Part shown: piece by piece, positions 1 through 8,446 of the stretch
How the letters are laid out: each line of letters begins with the position of its first letter
Numbering within the stretch: position 1 is the stretch's first letter
Made by a program: the position numbers and the translations under genes
Notes under the pieces: generated by a model
Database searches by the model: none
The model's input: the letters and a program-made list of their open reading frames with translations, nothing else
What the model was told of the DNA's origin: nothing
NCBI GenBank assembly: GCA_963761035.1
Contig: CAVXFH010000002.1
Location: 372,001-436,000, forward strand
DNA length: 64,000 nucleotides
From: JARRQJ01 sp963761035
GTDB lineage: Bacteria > Pseudomonadota > Gammaproteobacteria > DRLM01
Direction: 5' to 3'

Positions 1-10
1 TTTCCATATT

Positions 11-322
11 TCACTTGAGGCGCATATCGTCCTTAACGGATTTTACGCCCTTGACGTTCCGCGCTACTTCAATCGCCTTGCGCTCATCATCCACGGAACT
101 GATAAAGCCGCTCAATTGAACTATTCCCTTGAAAGTTTCGACGTTGATTTCGGCCGACTTCAACGAAGGTTCATCGAAAATCGCCGCCTTCACTTTGGTG
201 GTAATGACGGCGTCGTCGACGTATTCGCCTGTCCCTTCCTGTTTTGCCGTGGATGCGCACCCCAGGGTGGCAATCATCATAATGGCAAAGAGCAATGCTG
301 TACCGTATTTCAGAGTTTTCAT
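11..322 (-). CDS. BON-domain lipoprotein
   Basis: Small envelope protein of 103 aa. An N-terminal signal peptide ends in a lipobox (TLGC, Cys22), so the mature protein is probably lipid-anchored. Residues about 36-103 form one BON domain, with the usual pattern of VDDAVITTKVKAAI at the start, a central V-x-L-x-G strand and a closing GVKSVKDDM. BON domains are thought to bind phospholipid or stabilise the envelope under osmotic stress (OsmY family). It lies downstream of the DUF3309 gene on the same strand, and a copy of the recurrent palindrome (364-383) sits 42 bases before its ATG. The family assignment is firm; the exact role is unknown. Confidence 0.88.
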   Translation of the reverse strand: MKTLKYGTALLFAIMMIATLGCASTAKQEGTGEYVDDAVITTKVKAAIFDEPSLKSAEINVETFKGIVQLSGFISSVDDERKAIEVARNVKGVKSVKDDMRLK

Positions 323-363
323 GGCCCGTCTCTCCTTGTGTTAATAAATCTATCAATGATTAC

Positions 364-383
364 TCTGAGCCATAGCGAACATT
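364..383 (-). promoter_or_regulatory. Recurrent dyad motif, copy 1 (divergent)
   Basis: TCTGAGCCATAGCGAACATT on the plus strand. It matches the better copies (for example 12635-12654) at about 14 of 20 positions; the right half CGAACA is intact and the left half is degenerate. It lies between the DUF3309 and BON genes, directly upstream of the BON start. A role as a regulator site is inferred only from recurrence. Confidence 0.35.
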
Positions 384-426
384 CTCGATACCGATGATTC
401 GATGGCGGAGATGCAAAACTATCTCT

Positions 427-582
427 TCATAAGTGCCCCGTCAATAAAAGCACGATCACGACTATCAATAGAACCAATAGCGTTCCACTTGGCGCATAAC
501 CCCACCCTCTACTGTGTGGCCACGCAGGAATCGCGCCCATCAACATCAGCACCAAGATCACTACCAGGACAGTTCCCAACAT
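427..582 (-). CDS. DUF3309-family small membrane protein
   Basis: A 51-aa ORF starting at an ATG preceded by AGGAGA, about 8 bases away. The protein is almost entirely hydrophobic: a first membrane segment (about residues 3-19), a conserved turn IPAWPHSRGWGYAPSG, and a second segment (about 34-48). The W-P-H-S-R-x-W-G-Y-x-P-S-G turn is diagnostic of DUF3309, a family of about 50-aa two-helix membrane proteins of unknown function common in proteobacteria. It precedes the BON lipoprotein on the same strand. Family call is strong from the motif; function unknown. Confidence 0.8.
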   Translation of the reverse strand: MLGTVLVVILVLMLMGAIPAWPHSRGWGYAPSGTLLVLLIVVIVLLLTGHL

Positions 583-674
583 TGCTCTTCTCCTAATGCC
601 GTAATCTATATTTCTATTATGTCTACGCTCGTTTCCAATTATCCCACGGTGTACTTGGCCTCATTTTCGATGTC

Positions 675-1676
675 TCACTGAGGCGCCGTCACACTGACAT
701 TTTCGTCTGAGAGAATTATTTCAATGCGACGATTCAATTGACGACCGGCGGGAGTATCATTGCTGGCAACAGGATCTGCTTCACCAAGGCCACGGGTGCT
801 TATTCGGTCTCCGTTGACACCAAGGCTCATCAGGGCGCTACGCACAGCATTGGCGCGACGCTCAGATAGTCCCTGGTTGTAATCGCTACTGCCTGTACTG
901 TCGGTGTATCCTTCAATAGTGGCAGTACGCTCCGGATATTTTTTAAAGAAATCGGCTAGTTTTTTAACGCTATCAGAGCCTCTTGATCTAAGGTCTGCCT
1001 TATTGGTATCGAACAATACGTCGCCGAGAGTTATCACCATGCCGCGTTCCGTTTTTTTGGCATTCAAGGTGGAAAGTTCCGTCTCCATCTGAGCGACCCT
1101 GGCATTGGCGGCAGCTAATGCGGTGGCGGCTTGCCTGGCATCGTTATCTGATGCCGTCGCCTGCAACTTGGCCGCTGCATCGGCCTCCGCGGCTTGTTTA
1201 TCAAGGCGAAGCTTGCTATTCGTGATCTCCGTGTTGGCTGCCGCCAACTCTTCGGCCTTCATCTGGGCTGCTTTCTGTGCTGCCGCCGCCTTTTGCGTCG
1301 CGGCATCGGCTTGCGCCGTTCGCGCCTCGAGAAGGACTTTGTCACGCGCAGTACTGGCGTTGGCAACAGCCATCTCTGCCGCCTTCAACTTGGCTGTTTC
1401 CTGTGCGATCGCTACCCGCTGCTTGGCCAGATAGGCAAGATGATCAACCACCTCGCGGTCTTCGCGCTCCTTTTGCGCAGCGTTGGCTTTATCCAGCGCG
1501 TTACCGGCCTGCTGCAATTCAATCGCGGCGAGATTGGTGACATCCGGATCGCTTTGCGCCGCACTATAACCGCTGCGGGCAGCGTCCAGCGTAGCATTTT
1601 TCTCCGGCTGCATGCTGCAGGCCGCAAGTGCGGCGCCGGCGAATATGATGGTAGGTAAAGTATAAATATTTCTCAT
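675..1676 (-). CDS. OmpA-family lipoprotein with DUF4398 N-terminus
   Basis: 333 aa from the ATG at 1676, chosen because it begins a lipoprotein signal (MRNIYTLPTIIF..., lipobox LAAC). Residues about 25-125 resemble DUF4398, followed by a long Ala/Lys/Gln-rich coiled coil to about 215. The C-terminal 110 residues are an OmpA peptidoglycan-binding domain (GDVLFDTNKADL, IEGYTDSTGSSDYN, LSERRANAV, NRRIEI). Such proteins tether the outer membrane to peptidoglycan. The gene follows the DUF4398 lipoprotein gene after about 40 bases and is probably in one operon with it. An in-frame ATG at 1706 would place ten extra residues before the signal peptide and is less likely. Confidence 0.88.
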   Translation of the reverse strand: MRNIYTLPTIIFAGAALAACSMQPEKNATLDAARSGYSAAQSDPDVTNLAAIELQQAGNALDKANAAQKEREDREVVDHLAYLAKQRVAIAQETAKLKAAEMAVANASTARDKVLLEARTAQADAATQKAAAAQKAAQMKAEELAAANTEITNSKLRLDKQAAEADAAAKLQATASDNDARQAATALAAANARVAQMETELSTLNAKKTERGMVITLGDVLFDTNKADLRSRGSDSVKKLADFFKKYPERTATIEGYTDSTGSSDYNQGLSERRANAVRSALMSLGVNGDRISTRGLGEADPVASNDTPAGRQLNRRIEIILSDENVSVTAPQ

Positions 1677-1718
1677 GGTAAATTCCTTTACGTTTATTCC
1701 TGACATTGTGTTTGCCGT

Positions 1719-2126
1719 TTACTTGGCAGTTCGATTGATTTCGTCTCGCAGGACGCGATTTGATTCCTCGGCGTCGTCAACCGACTTCTGCGTCTTGGCT
1801 AGATCAGTCTTTGTTTCAGCAAGTTTGGCGTCGAGCTGCGCTTCTTCCGCCAGTTTTTTTGCAAGCGGGAAATCATCCTTGGCCATCGCCCGCTCGGCGC
1901 CTTGCAACTTGTCCATAGCCGACTTGATTTCCAGCGGTGCAAACTCATTGGCACCGTTCCTCGTCGCGCTGGTTACTGCCGCCTTTGAAACTGCGAGCTG
2001 ATCCGTGGGAGCCGGAATACTTGCACATCCGGCCATAAAGGTCACGGCGACGACGATAATCGCCGGCACACTGACCCGGTTCATCATTCGATTAGATAGG
2101 GTTTTAGTAAGTAACTTCATTGTCAT
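1719..2126 (-). CDS. DUF4398-domain lipoprotein
   Basis: 135 aa with a signal peptide and lipobox (FMAGCAS). The remainder is a helical, Ala/Lys/Glu-rich coiled coil typical of DUF4398 (ATRNGANEFAPLEIKSAMDKL...). It resembles the N-terminal half of the OmpA-like protein encoded just downstream, so the two probably work together in the periplasm. Several ATGs are possible (2126, 2120, 2087); the last gives the shortest signal peptide. Function of DUF4398 is not established. Confidence 0.78.
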   Translation of the reverse strand: MTMKLLTKTLSNRMMNRVSVPAIIVVAVTFMAGCASIPAPTDQLAVSKAAVTSATRNGANEFAPLEIKSAMDKLQGAERAMAKDDFPLAKKLAEEAQLDAKLAETKTDLAKTQKSVDDAEESNRVLRDEINRTAK

Positions 2127-2637
2127 TTCCGTCCATTAAAGTTAGGTATCGTTTAATTGCTTCTGGCCATGGTCGAGTGCCCCTTGTCATGCGATCGCCG
2201 GTCCGATCGCCAAATACGCCGATTCTATAATTCCCTTTAGCTGTTTTGATGCGAACTCCGCGAGCGGCAAAATGCCTTGGATTACTGAACGAGGTCCACA
2301 TGCGGCCCAAATAAATTGGCAATGATGGCGATAAAGAATCACTCTCGTTTCTTGACATACTTGATATCCAATCAAGGATGGCTGATATATGCTGAATCGT
2401 ATTGTAGTACTGCCTAACTGCCGCGCCTGCAACGACATTTCATATTGAGGTCATTCAGAAGCTTACCGTAAGCCACCCGGGCAGCCGCGCGTATTCTGAG
2501 ACCGAATTGCATAATGGCCTCAACGCGGAAAATGGTCTGTACGGTGACGCACATAAGAGGACTAGCTGTATATCCACGCGCTAACCATCCCGACGTCGAA
2601 GCCAGCATAGTGTCTTCCCCAACGCTTTACTCAGAGC
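2127..2637. other. Intergenic stretch
   Basis: About 510 bases with no protein I can recognise. Short reading frames on the minus strand (for example 2104-2358) lack a domain or a good ribosome-binding site. It carries one good copy of the recurrent dyad motif at 2536-2555. Confidence 0.5.
2536..2555 (-). promoter_or_regulatory. Recurrent dyad motif, copy 2
   Basis: TCTGTACGGTGACGCACATA on the plus strand, 18 of 20 identical to the copy at 12635-12654. The core TGTACG-GTGA-CGCACA is a clean dyad. The nearest downstream minus-strand gene, the DUF4398 lipoprotein, is about 410 bases away, farther than at other copies. Confidence 0.5.
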
Positions 2638-3799
2638 CTATTCGGGTCGTTGCAGGACTACCCGGTATGCATCCATCCCGCGGCTGAAAAATGCGTAAGC
2701 CGAGCCCCAGAGATAGAGACGGAAACGACGATAGAGCATCTCACCCCAGCGGCTGATGATCTCGTCCCGGGCGGCTTCCAGATTCTCGGCCCACGCCTTG
2801 CAGGTGAGGTAGTAGCTGTGGCGATCGTTATGAACCGCCATACACCTCCAGCGGCGTTTTAGCCACGGCGGTCAGGAACTCGTGCAGGCAGAAGTAGGAA
2901 TGGTCTCCCGGAAAGATATAACGGGAGACGAAGGTCGGTTTGGAATACTTCTCCCGGAAGGCGCTGGCGTCGAGGTATACACGCCCACCCGGCTTCAGCA
3001 GGCGCTGAAACTGCCGCAACACGGCGGGATAATCGGGAAGGTGCTCCATCACCCCTAAAATCACGATGGCATCATAGGGTTCGGGCGAGGTGTACTCCAA
3101 AAAGTCCCGGTTCAGTACCCGGCAGGGCAGCCGCAACCGCTGAATCAAACCTGTCAAGTACTCCTCCGAGTGGCGTGAGATCGTCAGCGAGGCGACCTCT
3201 ATGCCGCGTCGTCCGGCATACTCCGTAAAGGTGCCCCAACCGCCACCGACATCCAGGACACGATCGCCCGGCTTTATCCCGCATGAGTCGATGGCAAAAT
3301 CCAGCTTCCGGTGCTGCGCCGCCTCCAGCGTTTCATCATCGCGTTCGAACACCGCCTGCGAATAGCAGCGCGTGGGATCCATAAACGTCAGATAGAATTC
3401 GTTATCATAATCATAGTGGCTGGCAATCGCCTGGCGGTCAGTCCTTTCCCGCCCGACGAACAGCGGCGCTATCCGCCGCCACAACATGTGTAACGGGTGG
3501 CTGTCGCTCAGCACGCCTCGGAGGCTGACGAACCCCAGCATATCCCCAATCACATCCAGGCTGCCGGCCATGTACGCCTCGCAAATCTTGAGCTCATCCA
3601 GTCCGCTGAGAGCGGCCAATCCGTCGCGATCCTTGACGAGGACCTTGACGGCGGGTTCACCTTTGCCAAAGCGATAGCTGTGATCTCCCCATAAGCGGAC
3701 CTCAAAAGGGATTTTTATCTGATCGGCTACGCGCTTCTGTATCAGACTAAATATTCTGTCATAGCGCGTTACAAATGTAGCTTCTACGGATGCGCGCAT
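2638..3799 (-). pseudogene. Frameshifted cyclopropane-fatty-acid-synthase-like methyltransferase
   Basis: Residues 1-315 of the first frame (2828-3799) match the cyclopropane-fatty-acid synthase / mycolic-acid methyltransferase family: HYDYDNEFY substrate region, SAM-binding VLDVGGGWGTF, and GVMEHLPDYPAVL. The frame stops just after LEVYGGS. The family's C-terminal helices continue in the next frame from 2841 to 2638 (AVHNDRHSYYLTCKAWAENLEA... FYL/LYLWG-like end). Removing a single T in the minus-strand string GTGTATGG near 2836 restores one product of about 385 aa. So this is either a recent pseudogene, a sequencing error, or a short overlapping pair. If intact, it would methylate unsaturated phospholipid chains. 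Confidence 0.75.
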
Positions 3800-4285
3800 C
3801 GTTTAACCTTTAGTGAAAATTGTTCGGAGGTTCCTTAATCTTATACGAAAATAACTTCGCCGGCGAACATCAACCTCATTCCCTTTTCTTCGAGCCGTAC
3901 AAGCATGGCGCGGGGTAATGTCCTCGTTACCGAGTGATATGCGGGGAATGTCAACCTTGACTATCGAATAGCGGGGCATTGTCGTCGGGTAACTATAATT
4001 TAAATATTTCGTAGCAGATTGTTTTGATAGAACGGACTGGCAGCACGTTCAAAACATTGCAACAGATGGCAATATCCATCATAAGAGGCGTTCCCAAGCT
4101 CAAACGATGTTCCATGAGGCTCCCATGAAATCGTCAGCCAAACCGTAGCATATTCAGTGCACTGAACCGGAGATTCCCACTGCATAGTATGCACGCATCT
4201 TAAACTTCAGATTGACTCATTGGGCACTCACTGTGAATCTGCGAAACAAAGCATTATTCAATCCTGAAGCTCTACTACATACTCT
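3800..4285. other. Intergenic stretch with degenerate 30-bp repeats
   Basis: About 490 bases without a convincing gene. At 3910, 3941 and 3971 the strings GCGGGGTAATGTC, GCGGGGAATGTC and GCGGGGCATTGTC recur at a 30-31 base period, upstream of the methyltransferase gene. They may be repeated regulator sites; nothing else is recognisable. Confidence 0.4.
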
Positions 4286-4573
4286 TCACTTGAATGTGAC
4301 CATAGCTTGTTCTATACCGGTCCCAAGTTTAAAGAAGGTCTTATCCGTGGTCGCTTTAACATTTTCCCAGGTATCCCCATTGGCAATCTCTAATTCTTCA
4401 ACCTTCTTGACGGCATCACGCTGTTTGCGCCTGATCTCAGCGATTTCCTGTGTATAGTTGTGCTTTACGTCCGGACCTGCATTCTCGGCCTCTTCAGCTA
4501 ATAGAGTAATCAGGGTATTCCATTCCATCAATTGAGCGTTCAGCATTTTTATGTATGCTCTGTTCATTACCAT
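4286..4573 (-). CDS. Small helical coiled-coil protein
   Basis: 95 aa from the ATG at 4573, with AGG about 6 bases upstream; a GTG at 4579 would add two residues. No signal peptide or membrane segment. Charged, helical sequence (EEAENAGPDVKHNYTQEIAEIRRKQRDAVKKVEELE) resembling cytoplasmic stress coiled-coil proteins found near BON and DUF3309 genes. It follows the BON lipoprotein gene by about 30 bases and is probably cotranscribed with it. I recognise the type but cannot give a function. Confidence 0.65.
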   Translation of the reverse strand: MVMNRAYIKMLNAQLMEWNTLITLLAEEAENAGPDVKHNYTQEIAEIRRKQRDAVKKVEELEIANGDTWENVKATTDKTFFKLGTGIEQAMVTFK

Positions 4574-4605
4574 GGGCACCTATTAAAGGAAAACTTTACA
4601 ACTTG

Positions 4606-5019
4606 CTATTTCTTGTCCGACTTCACCACTAATTGGTTTTCTATACCTTTCACCCCAGTCACGGCACCGGATATTTCTTTGGCTCTGTCACTGCTATGCT
4701 GCGAGTCTACCGATCCGCTCAGTGTAACCACACCTTTTGTGGTAACGACATTGATCTGCAGAAAACTAAGACCGGGCTCCGCCATAATGGCGGCTTTGAC
4801 TTTGGCGGTGATCGCCGTATCGTCGAGGGCCACACCGATCTTATCGCTTTGCTCGCCCAGCGTCTTTGATGCTTCTTCCATTTTATCGCCGGCATTTTCG
4901 GCCGTTTGGTCAATCGCCTTACCCGCCTTTTCTGCGGGTCCCGGCTTATCACATGCGACAAGCCCAACAGCAAAGACTATTGAAGCCCCCGCCAACAGAA
5001 ACCTGTTTAAAATATTCAT
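4606..5019 (-). CDS. BON-domain lipoprotein
   Basis: 137 aa. Signal peptide with lipobox (GLVACD, Cys23) followed by a charged linker of about 35 residues (EKAGKAIDQTAENAGDKMEE) and one BON domain at about 65-135 (LDDTAITAKVKAAIMAEPGL, GVVTLSGSVDS, VKGIENQLVV). Related in design to the BON lipoprotein at 11-322 and to OsmY. A good copy of the recurrent dyad lies 134 bases upstream (5153-5172). Probably cotranscribed with the coiled-coil gene behind it. Confidence 0.9.
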   Translation of the reverse strand: MNILNRFLLAGASIVFAVGLVACDKPGPAEKAGKAIDQTAENAGDKMEEASKTLGEQSDKIGVALDDTAITAKVKAAIMAEPGLSFLQINVVTTKGVVTLSGSVDSQHSSDRAKEISGAVTGVKGIENQLVVKSDKK

Positions 5020-5152
5020 TCGTACCTGCCCTTCGGTTCAATGGAGTTTAAATGTGAATTCACAAGATAGCCTTGCTCGTCAAGCGCTCACTGAAATAAC
5101 GACACACGGCCTCCTGATCGAATGCACAGCATATGATGCAAAACGTACACAC

Positions 5153-5172
5153 TCTGTTCGGTATCGCACATA
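5153..5172 (-). promoter_or_regulatory. Recurrent dyad motif, copy 3
   Basis: TCTGTTCGGTATCGCACATA on the plus strand. Nineteen of 20 bases match the copy at 12635-12654. Lies 134 bases before the start of the BON lipoprotein at 4606-5019, almost the same distance as at 12635 (132) and near 17057 (156) and 18186 (157). Confidence 0.55.
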
Positions 5173-5203
5173 TAAAGCGCAGCAATTATTTACGCTATAT
5201 TTC

Positions 5204-7345
5204 CTATGCTTGAAGCGCATTAGCCATCCTTATGACACGACGGGATGGTTTTGGTAGTCCGTTTCTAAGTAGCTTGGTATACTCCTCCGCGATCACCGGG
5301 CGGCAGAAGTAGTACCCCTGCCCCTCGCCGCAATTCTCTGCGCGGAGGAAAGCGAGCTGATCCCATGTTTCCACACCTTCGGCAGTGACCCGTTTGTTGA
5401 GATTATTGCCCATGCCGATTATGGCGCTAACGATGGTAGCGTCGTCCGGGTCGGTGCTGATGTCACGTACGAACGACTTGTCGATCTTGAGGGCATCGAT
5501 CGGAAAGCGCTTAAGATAACTTAAACTGGAATAGCCTGTGCCGAAGTCATCGATGGCAAGCTGCACCCCCATGGACTTGAGCGACTGCAGCGCGGTGGTC
5601 GCGGACTCGCGATCCTGCATGAGCACGCTCTCAGTCAGTTCGATCTCGAGATAACCCGGCTCCAGACGGGTCTCCTTCAGGATATTGCGAACACCCTCAA
5701 CAAAGGCTTTGCTGCGAAATTCTACCGCGGAGATGTTAACTGCTACGGTGCCTGGCCGCAGGCCCGCATCCAACCAGATACGGAGCTGCCGACATGCTTC
5801 GCGGAGTACCCACCGCCCCATAGGCACGATGAGGCCGCACTCTTCGGCGATGGTCACAAATTGGCCGGGGAAGAGCAGCCCTCGCGTCGGATGCCGCCAG
5901 CGAATAAGCGCCTCGGCGCCGGTAATCTCGCCCGTCTCGAGGTTAATCTTGGGCTGATAGTGCAAGACAAGTTCCCGCCCTGCCACGGCACGACGAAGGT
6001 CGGCTTCAAGTAAATGCCGCTCGACAGCCCGGTCATTCATCTCCTGCCTGAAGAACTGATAATTATTGCGCCCAGTTTGCTTGGCATGATACATCGCTAC
6101 ATCGGCATTCTTAATCAGTGTTTCCGCATCCTCACCGTCACCTGGATAGACGCTGATACCGATGCTCATATTGATATAGAGATCATATCCCGAGACACTG
6201 TGATGGTCAGCCATGGTCGAAATGATATTTTCCGCACGTCGGGCCGCATCTTCCGCGTGTTCGATGTCCGGAAGCAAGACAACGAATTCGTCCCCGCCTT
6301 GGCGGCTGACTGTATCCGAACTGCGCACACAGGTCACCAATCGCTCCGCAACCGACTGTAGTAATTTGTCACCGACCAGATGCCCCAGTGAATCGTTAAT
6401 ATTTTTGAAAAGATCCAAATCCAGAAACAATACCGCCAATTGCTTGCGGCGACGGCGGGCAAGGGAGATCGCTTGTGTAAGACGATCATTTAAAAGCACG
6501 CGATTGGGTAGATCAGTGAGGAAATCATGCTGGGCCAGATGAGACATTTTGAGTACCATCGCCCGCGCCGCGCTGACATCGTGAAAAACCATCACGGCGC
6601 CGATCACATGTCCCCTGCGATCGTGGATGGGTGCAGCGGAATCCTCGATGGGCAATTCAAACCCGTCGCGGCGGATCAGGATACAGTTAGCGCTCAGGCC
6701 GACGGGTTCGTTTCGCTGCACCGCCAACTCGATAGGACTGCGGGCGGGTTCACGCGTGATACCGTCTATGATTTGGAGCACGTCGACCAGCGGTCGGCTG
6801 ACAGCCTCTTCCCGCGACCAACCAGTCATACGTTCAGCGACCATATTGAGATAGGTTATATTGCCGACGATGTCCGCGCTGATTACGGCATCACCTATGG
6901 AATTAAGCGTGACTTGAGCGCGCTCTCTTTCAATATACAGCGCCTCTTCCGCCACTTTGCGCGCCATCACGTTGCGTAGTGCATGAGACAAGGAGTAGCC
7001 ATCAATATGGCTTTTGAGGAAATAATCCTGCGCGCCGTGTTGTACAGCCTGCTGTGCGATACCTTCTTGTTCCAATTCGCTGAGAATTAGAATCGGAATA
7101 TGATGCTCGCTGGAATATAACTTATCGAAAGTCTCGATACCTTGACTGTCTGACAGGGAAAGATCGAGTAATATCGCCTTGATCCCTCCCTCATTGAGGC
7201 GATCTAGGCCCGCGGAGAGTGTTGCAACCCACTCAATGACAAATGGGCCATATTTCGCGTCAGCGAGAAATTTCCGGATCAACTTAGCAGTCGCCGGATC
7301 ACGTTCAATGACCAGTACTCCTTCGTCCATTTTGTCCATGCGCAT
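5204..7345 (-). CDS. Receiver-PAS-GGDEF-EAL signalling protein
   Basis: 713 aa, cytoplasmic, predicted to make and/or degrade cyclic di-GMP. Residues about 7-125 are a response-regulator receiver (ERDP acidic pair, ILLDLSLSD with the phosphate-accepting Asp). A PAS domain spans about 140-260. The GGDEF domain (about 275-440) keeps an intact GGDEF with an RSSD inhibitory site five residues upstream. The EAL domain (about 455-695) keeps EALIRW, ELTES, DDFGTGYSSL, DKSF and AEGVET, so both activities look possible. No partner kinase lies next to it. Sensor input and direction of the reaction cannot be read from sequence. Confidence 0.93.
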   Translation of the reverse strand: MRMDKMDEGVLVIERDPATAKLIRKFLADAKYGPFVIEWVATLSAGLDRLNEGGIKAILLDLSLSDSQGIETFDKLYSSEHHIPILILSELEQEGIAQQAVQHGAQDYFLKSHIDGYSLSHALRNVMARKVAEEALYIERERAQVTLNSIGDAVISADIVGNITYLNMVAERMTGWSREEAVSRPLVDVLQIIDGITREPARSPIELAVQRNEPVGLSANCILIRRDGFELPIEDSAAPIHDRRGHVIGAVMVFHDVSAARAMVLKMSHLAQHDFLTDLPNRVLLNDRLTQAISLARRRRKQLAVLFLDLDLFKNINDSLGHLVGDKLLQSVAERLVTCVRSSDTVSRQGGDEFVVLLPDIEHAEDAARRAENIISTMADHHSVSGYDLYINMSIGISVYPGDGEDAETLIKNADVAMYHAKQTGRNNYQFFRQEMNDRAVERHLLEADLRRAVAGRELVLHYQPKINLETGEITGAEALIRWRHPTRGLLFPGQFVTIAEECGLIVPMGRWVLREACRQLRIWLDAGLRPGTVAVNISAVEFRSKAFVEGVRNILKETRLEPGYLEIELTESVLMQDRESATTALQSLKSMGVQLAIDDFGTGYSSLSYLKRFPIDALKIDKSFVRDISTDPDDATIVSAIIGMGNNLNKRVTAEGVETWDQLAFLRAENCGEGQGYYFCRPVIAEEYTKLLRNGLPKPSRRVIRMANALQA

Positions 7346-7720
7346 TTAACTCAACTGTCATTCATCCAATCATACCCATCCCGTAAGTTTGTCATTACGA
7401 GGAATGCCTTGCCCTTATCGAACTACAATGCTTAGCGTATTGAGCCGGGCTTGCCAGAGCGCATCAACATGGCGAAATGCGCAAAATAAATCACCCCTCG
7501 TATCAGCTCGCTTACCCATCACCGACGAAATCACCATTACAAAAAATATAAAACGAGGAGCTCGCCCCTTTCTGTTCGGCGGCGCACTGACAGAAAAAGA
7601 TCCCACTTCAACCTGAAACGGTCAGCAGCGGCCCACCTGGCCAACCCACAAACATTGTTATTGCTGGCAATACAAACACGAACTCCTGTTACCTTCAGAA
7701 GCTGTGGTATTTGAAAGGAA

Positions 7721-7761
7721 AAAAAAGCCCTGCGAGAGAGGGGGAGGGGGTTGCAGGGCTT
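7721..7761 (-). terminator. Rho-independent terminator with C-rich loop
   Basis: A 9-bp perfect stem (AAGCCCTGC with GCAGGGCTT) around a 19-base loop, followed on the minus strand by a run of T residues. On the minus strand the loop is almost pure pyrimidine (CCCCCTCCCCCTCTC), complementary to Shine-Dalgarno sequences. It ends a minus-strand transcript that has no obvious protein, hence the small-RNA suggestion. Confidence 0.7.
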
Positions 7762-7990
7762 AAAGGGAAATCTTACTTGACTATATTTTTGGCACAACCA
7801 TCATCTCAACCGGGCAGCTTTCACCGCGGGCCTCCCGTGGTTTCATTGTTCAATACATCCATGGACTTCATCTTTGTAGTTTGAATAGATTATATTCCAA
7901 CAGCACGGGCAGAACTCACGCCGATGCGGGTATTCATGCGCAATGCCCAAATTACTTTTTTTAATACTTGACGAATCTGAGCTGGGTTAG
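7725..7990 (-). ncRNA. Candidate small RNA
   Basis: Inferred only from layout: a dyad motif at 8067-8086, no protein-coding frame of note, then a T-tailed terminator whose loop is anti-Shine-Dalgarno-like. C-rich loops of this sort are used by several bacterial trans-acting small RNAs to block ribosome binding. The 5' end is a guess. Confidence 0.25.
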
Positions 7991-8066
7991 GCCAATTAAC
8001 ATCGGATAAACCCTTTTTCAAGCCAAATCGCCAGCTGCGCATATTTACACCACTTAGGCAGGATGC

Positions 8067-8086
8067 TCTGTGCGCTGGCACACATA
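8067..8086 (-). promoter_or_regulatory. Recurrent dyad motif, copy 4
   Basis: TCTGTGCGCTGGCACACATA on the plus strand. Left half TGTGCG is perfect, right half CACACA has one change. Followed by AGAG, as at 2536-2555. Confidence 0.4.
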
Positions 8087-8128
8087 AGAGTAAACTGATT
8101 GCTGTTTCCCAATGTAACGCCATTTTAA

Positions 8129-8264
8129 TTACTTCTTGGTCTTGCAGGCCTCGTGGCCGACGATGCCATTGACGGCGCCACCACCGGCGAGACATTCCCC
8201 GCAACGCCACCGATTCCGGCACCGACTGCGGTATCTTTCCCTGCGTCACAATCCGCAACAACCT
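8129..8264 (-). pseudogene. Glycine-zipper protein remnant
   Basis: On the minus strand one frame reads DAGKDTAVGAGIGGVAGNV and, after a one-base shift near 8195, the next reads AGGGAVNGIVGHEACKTKK and then TAA. Joined, these make the C-terminal half of a glycine-zipper (2TM-type) envelope protein, whose families end in G-G-A-V-x-G-x-x-G-H-E-x-G-K. No start codon or signal peptide is visible upstream. A broken leftover is the best reading. Confidence 0.6.
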
Positions 8265-8328
8265 CCACAACCGACGCCACCACCAAATAAAATCACAAAG
8301 ATCGTCGTAAAGGTCACACATTGGGAGT

Positions 8329-8347
8329 CCCCCGGCAAAGCCGGGGG
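8329..8347. repeat. Strong GC hairpin
   Basis: CCCCCGGC-AAA-GCCGGGGG, an 8-bp perfect stem with a 3-base loop, 100 bases before the Crp-type gene. No T-run follows on either strand, so it is not a normal terminator. It may be an extragenic palindrome or an RNA-processing structure. Confidence 0.55.
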
Positions 8348-8446
8348 ATAATCTCGTTTATTTATATTCTTCGCGTACCTGATATTATGTTCGTTAGATG
8401 ACATATAGGATGGGCGTGATATACTACGCGCATTGATATATTTCTT

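Larger units (their letters stand above)
7346..8128. other. Intergenic stretch, possible small-RNA locus
   Basis: About 780 bases with no recognisable protein. On the minus strand it carries a copy of the recurrent dyad (8067-8086) and, about 310 bases further on, a strong intrinsic terminator (7721-7761). A 15-codon reading frame starts at an ATG at 7871 but has a poor ribosome-binding site. The layout suggests a short non-coding transcript from about 8000 to 7720. Confidence 0.4.

Noticed and set aside
3910..3983. 30-bp period repeats as a possible CRISPR
   Set aside because: Only three imperfect 12-13-base matches; no cas genes.
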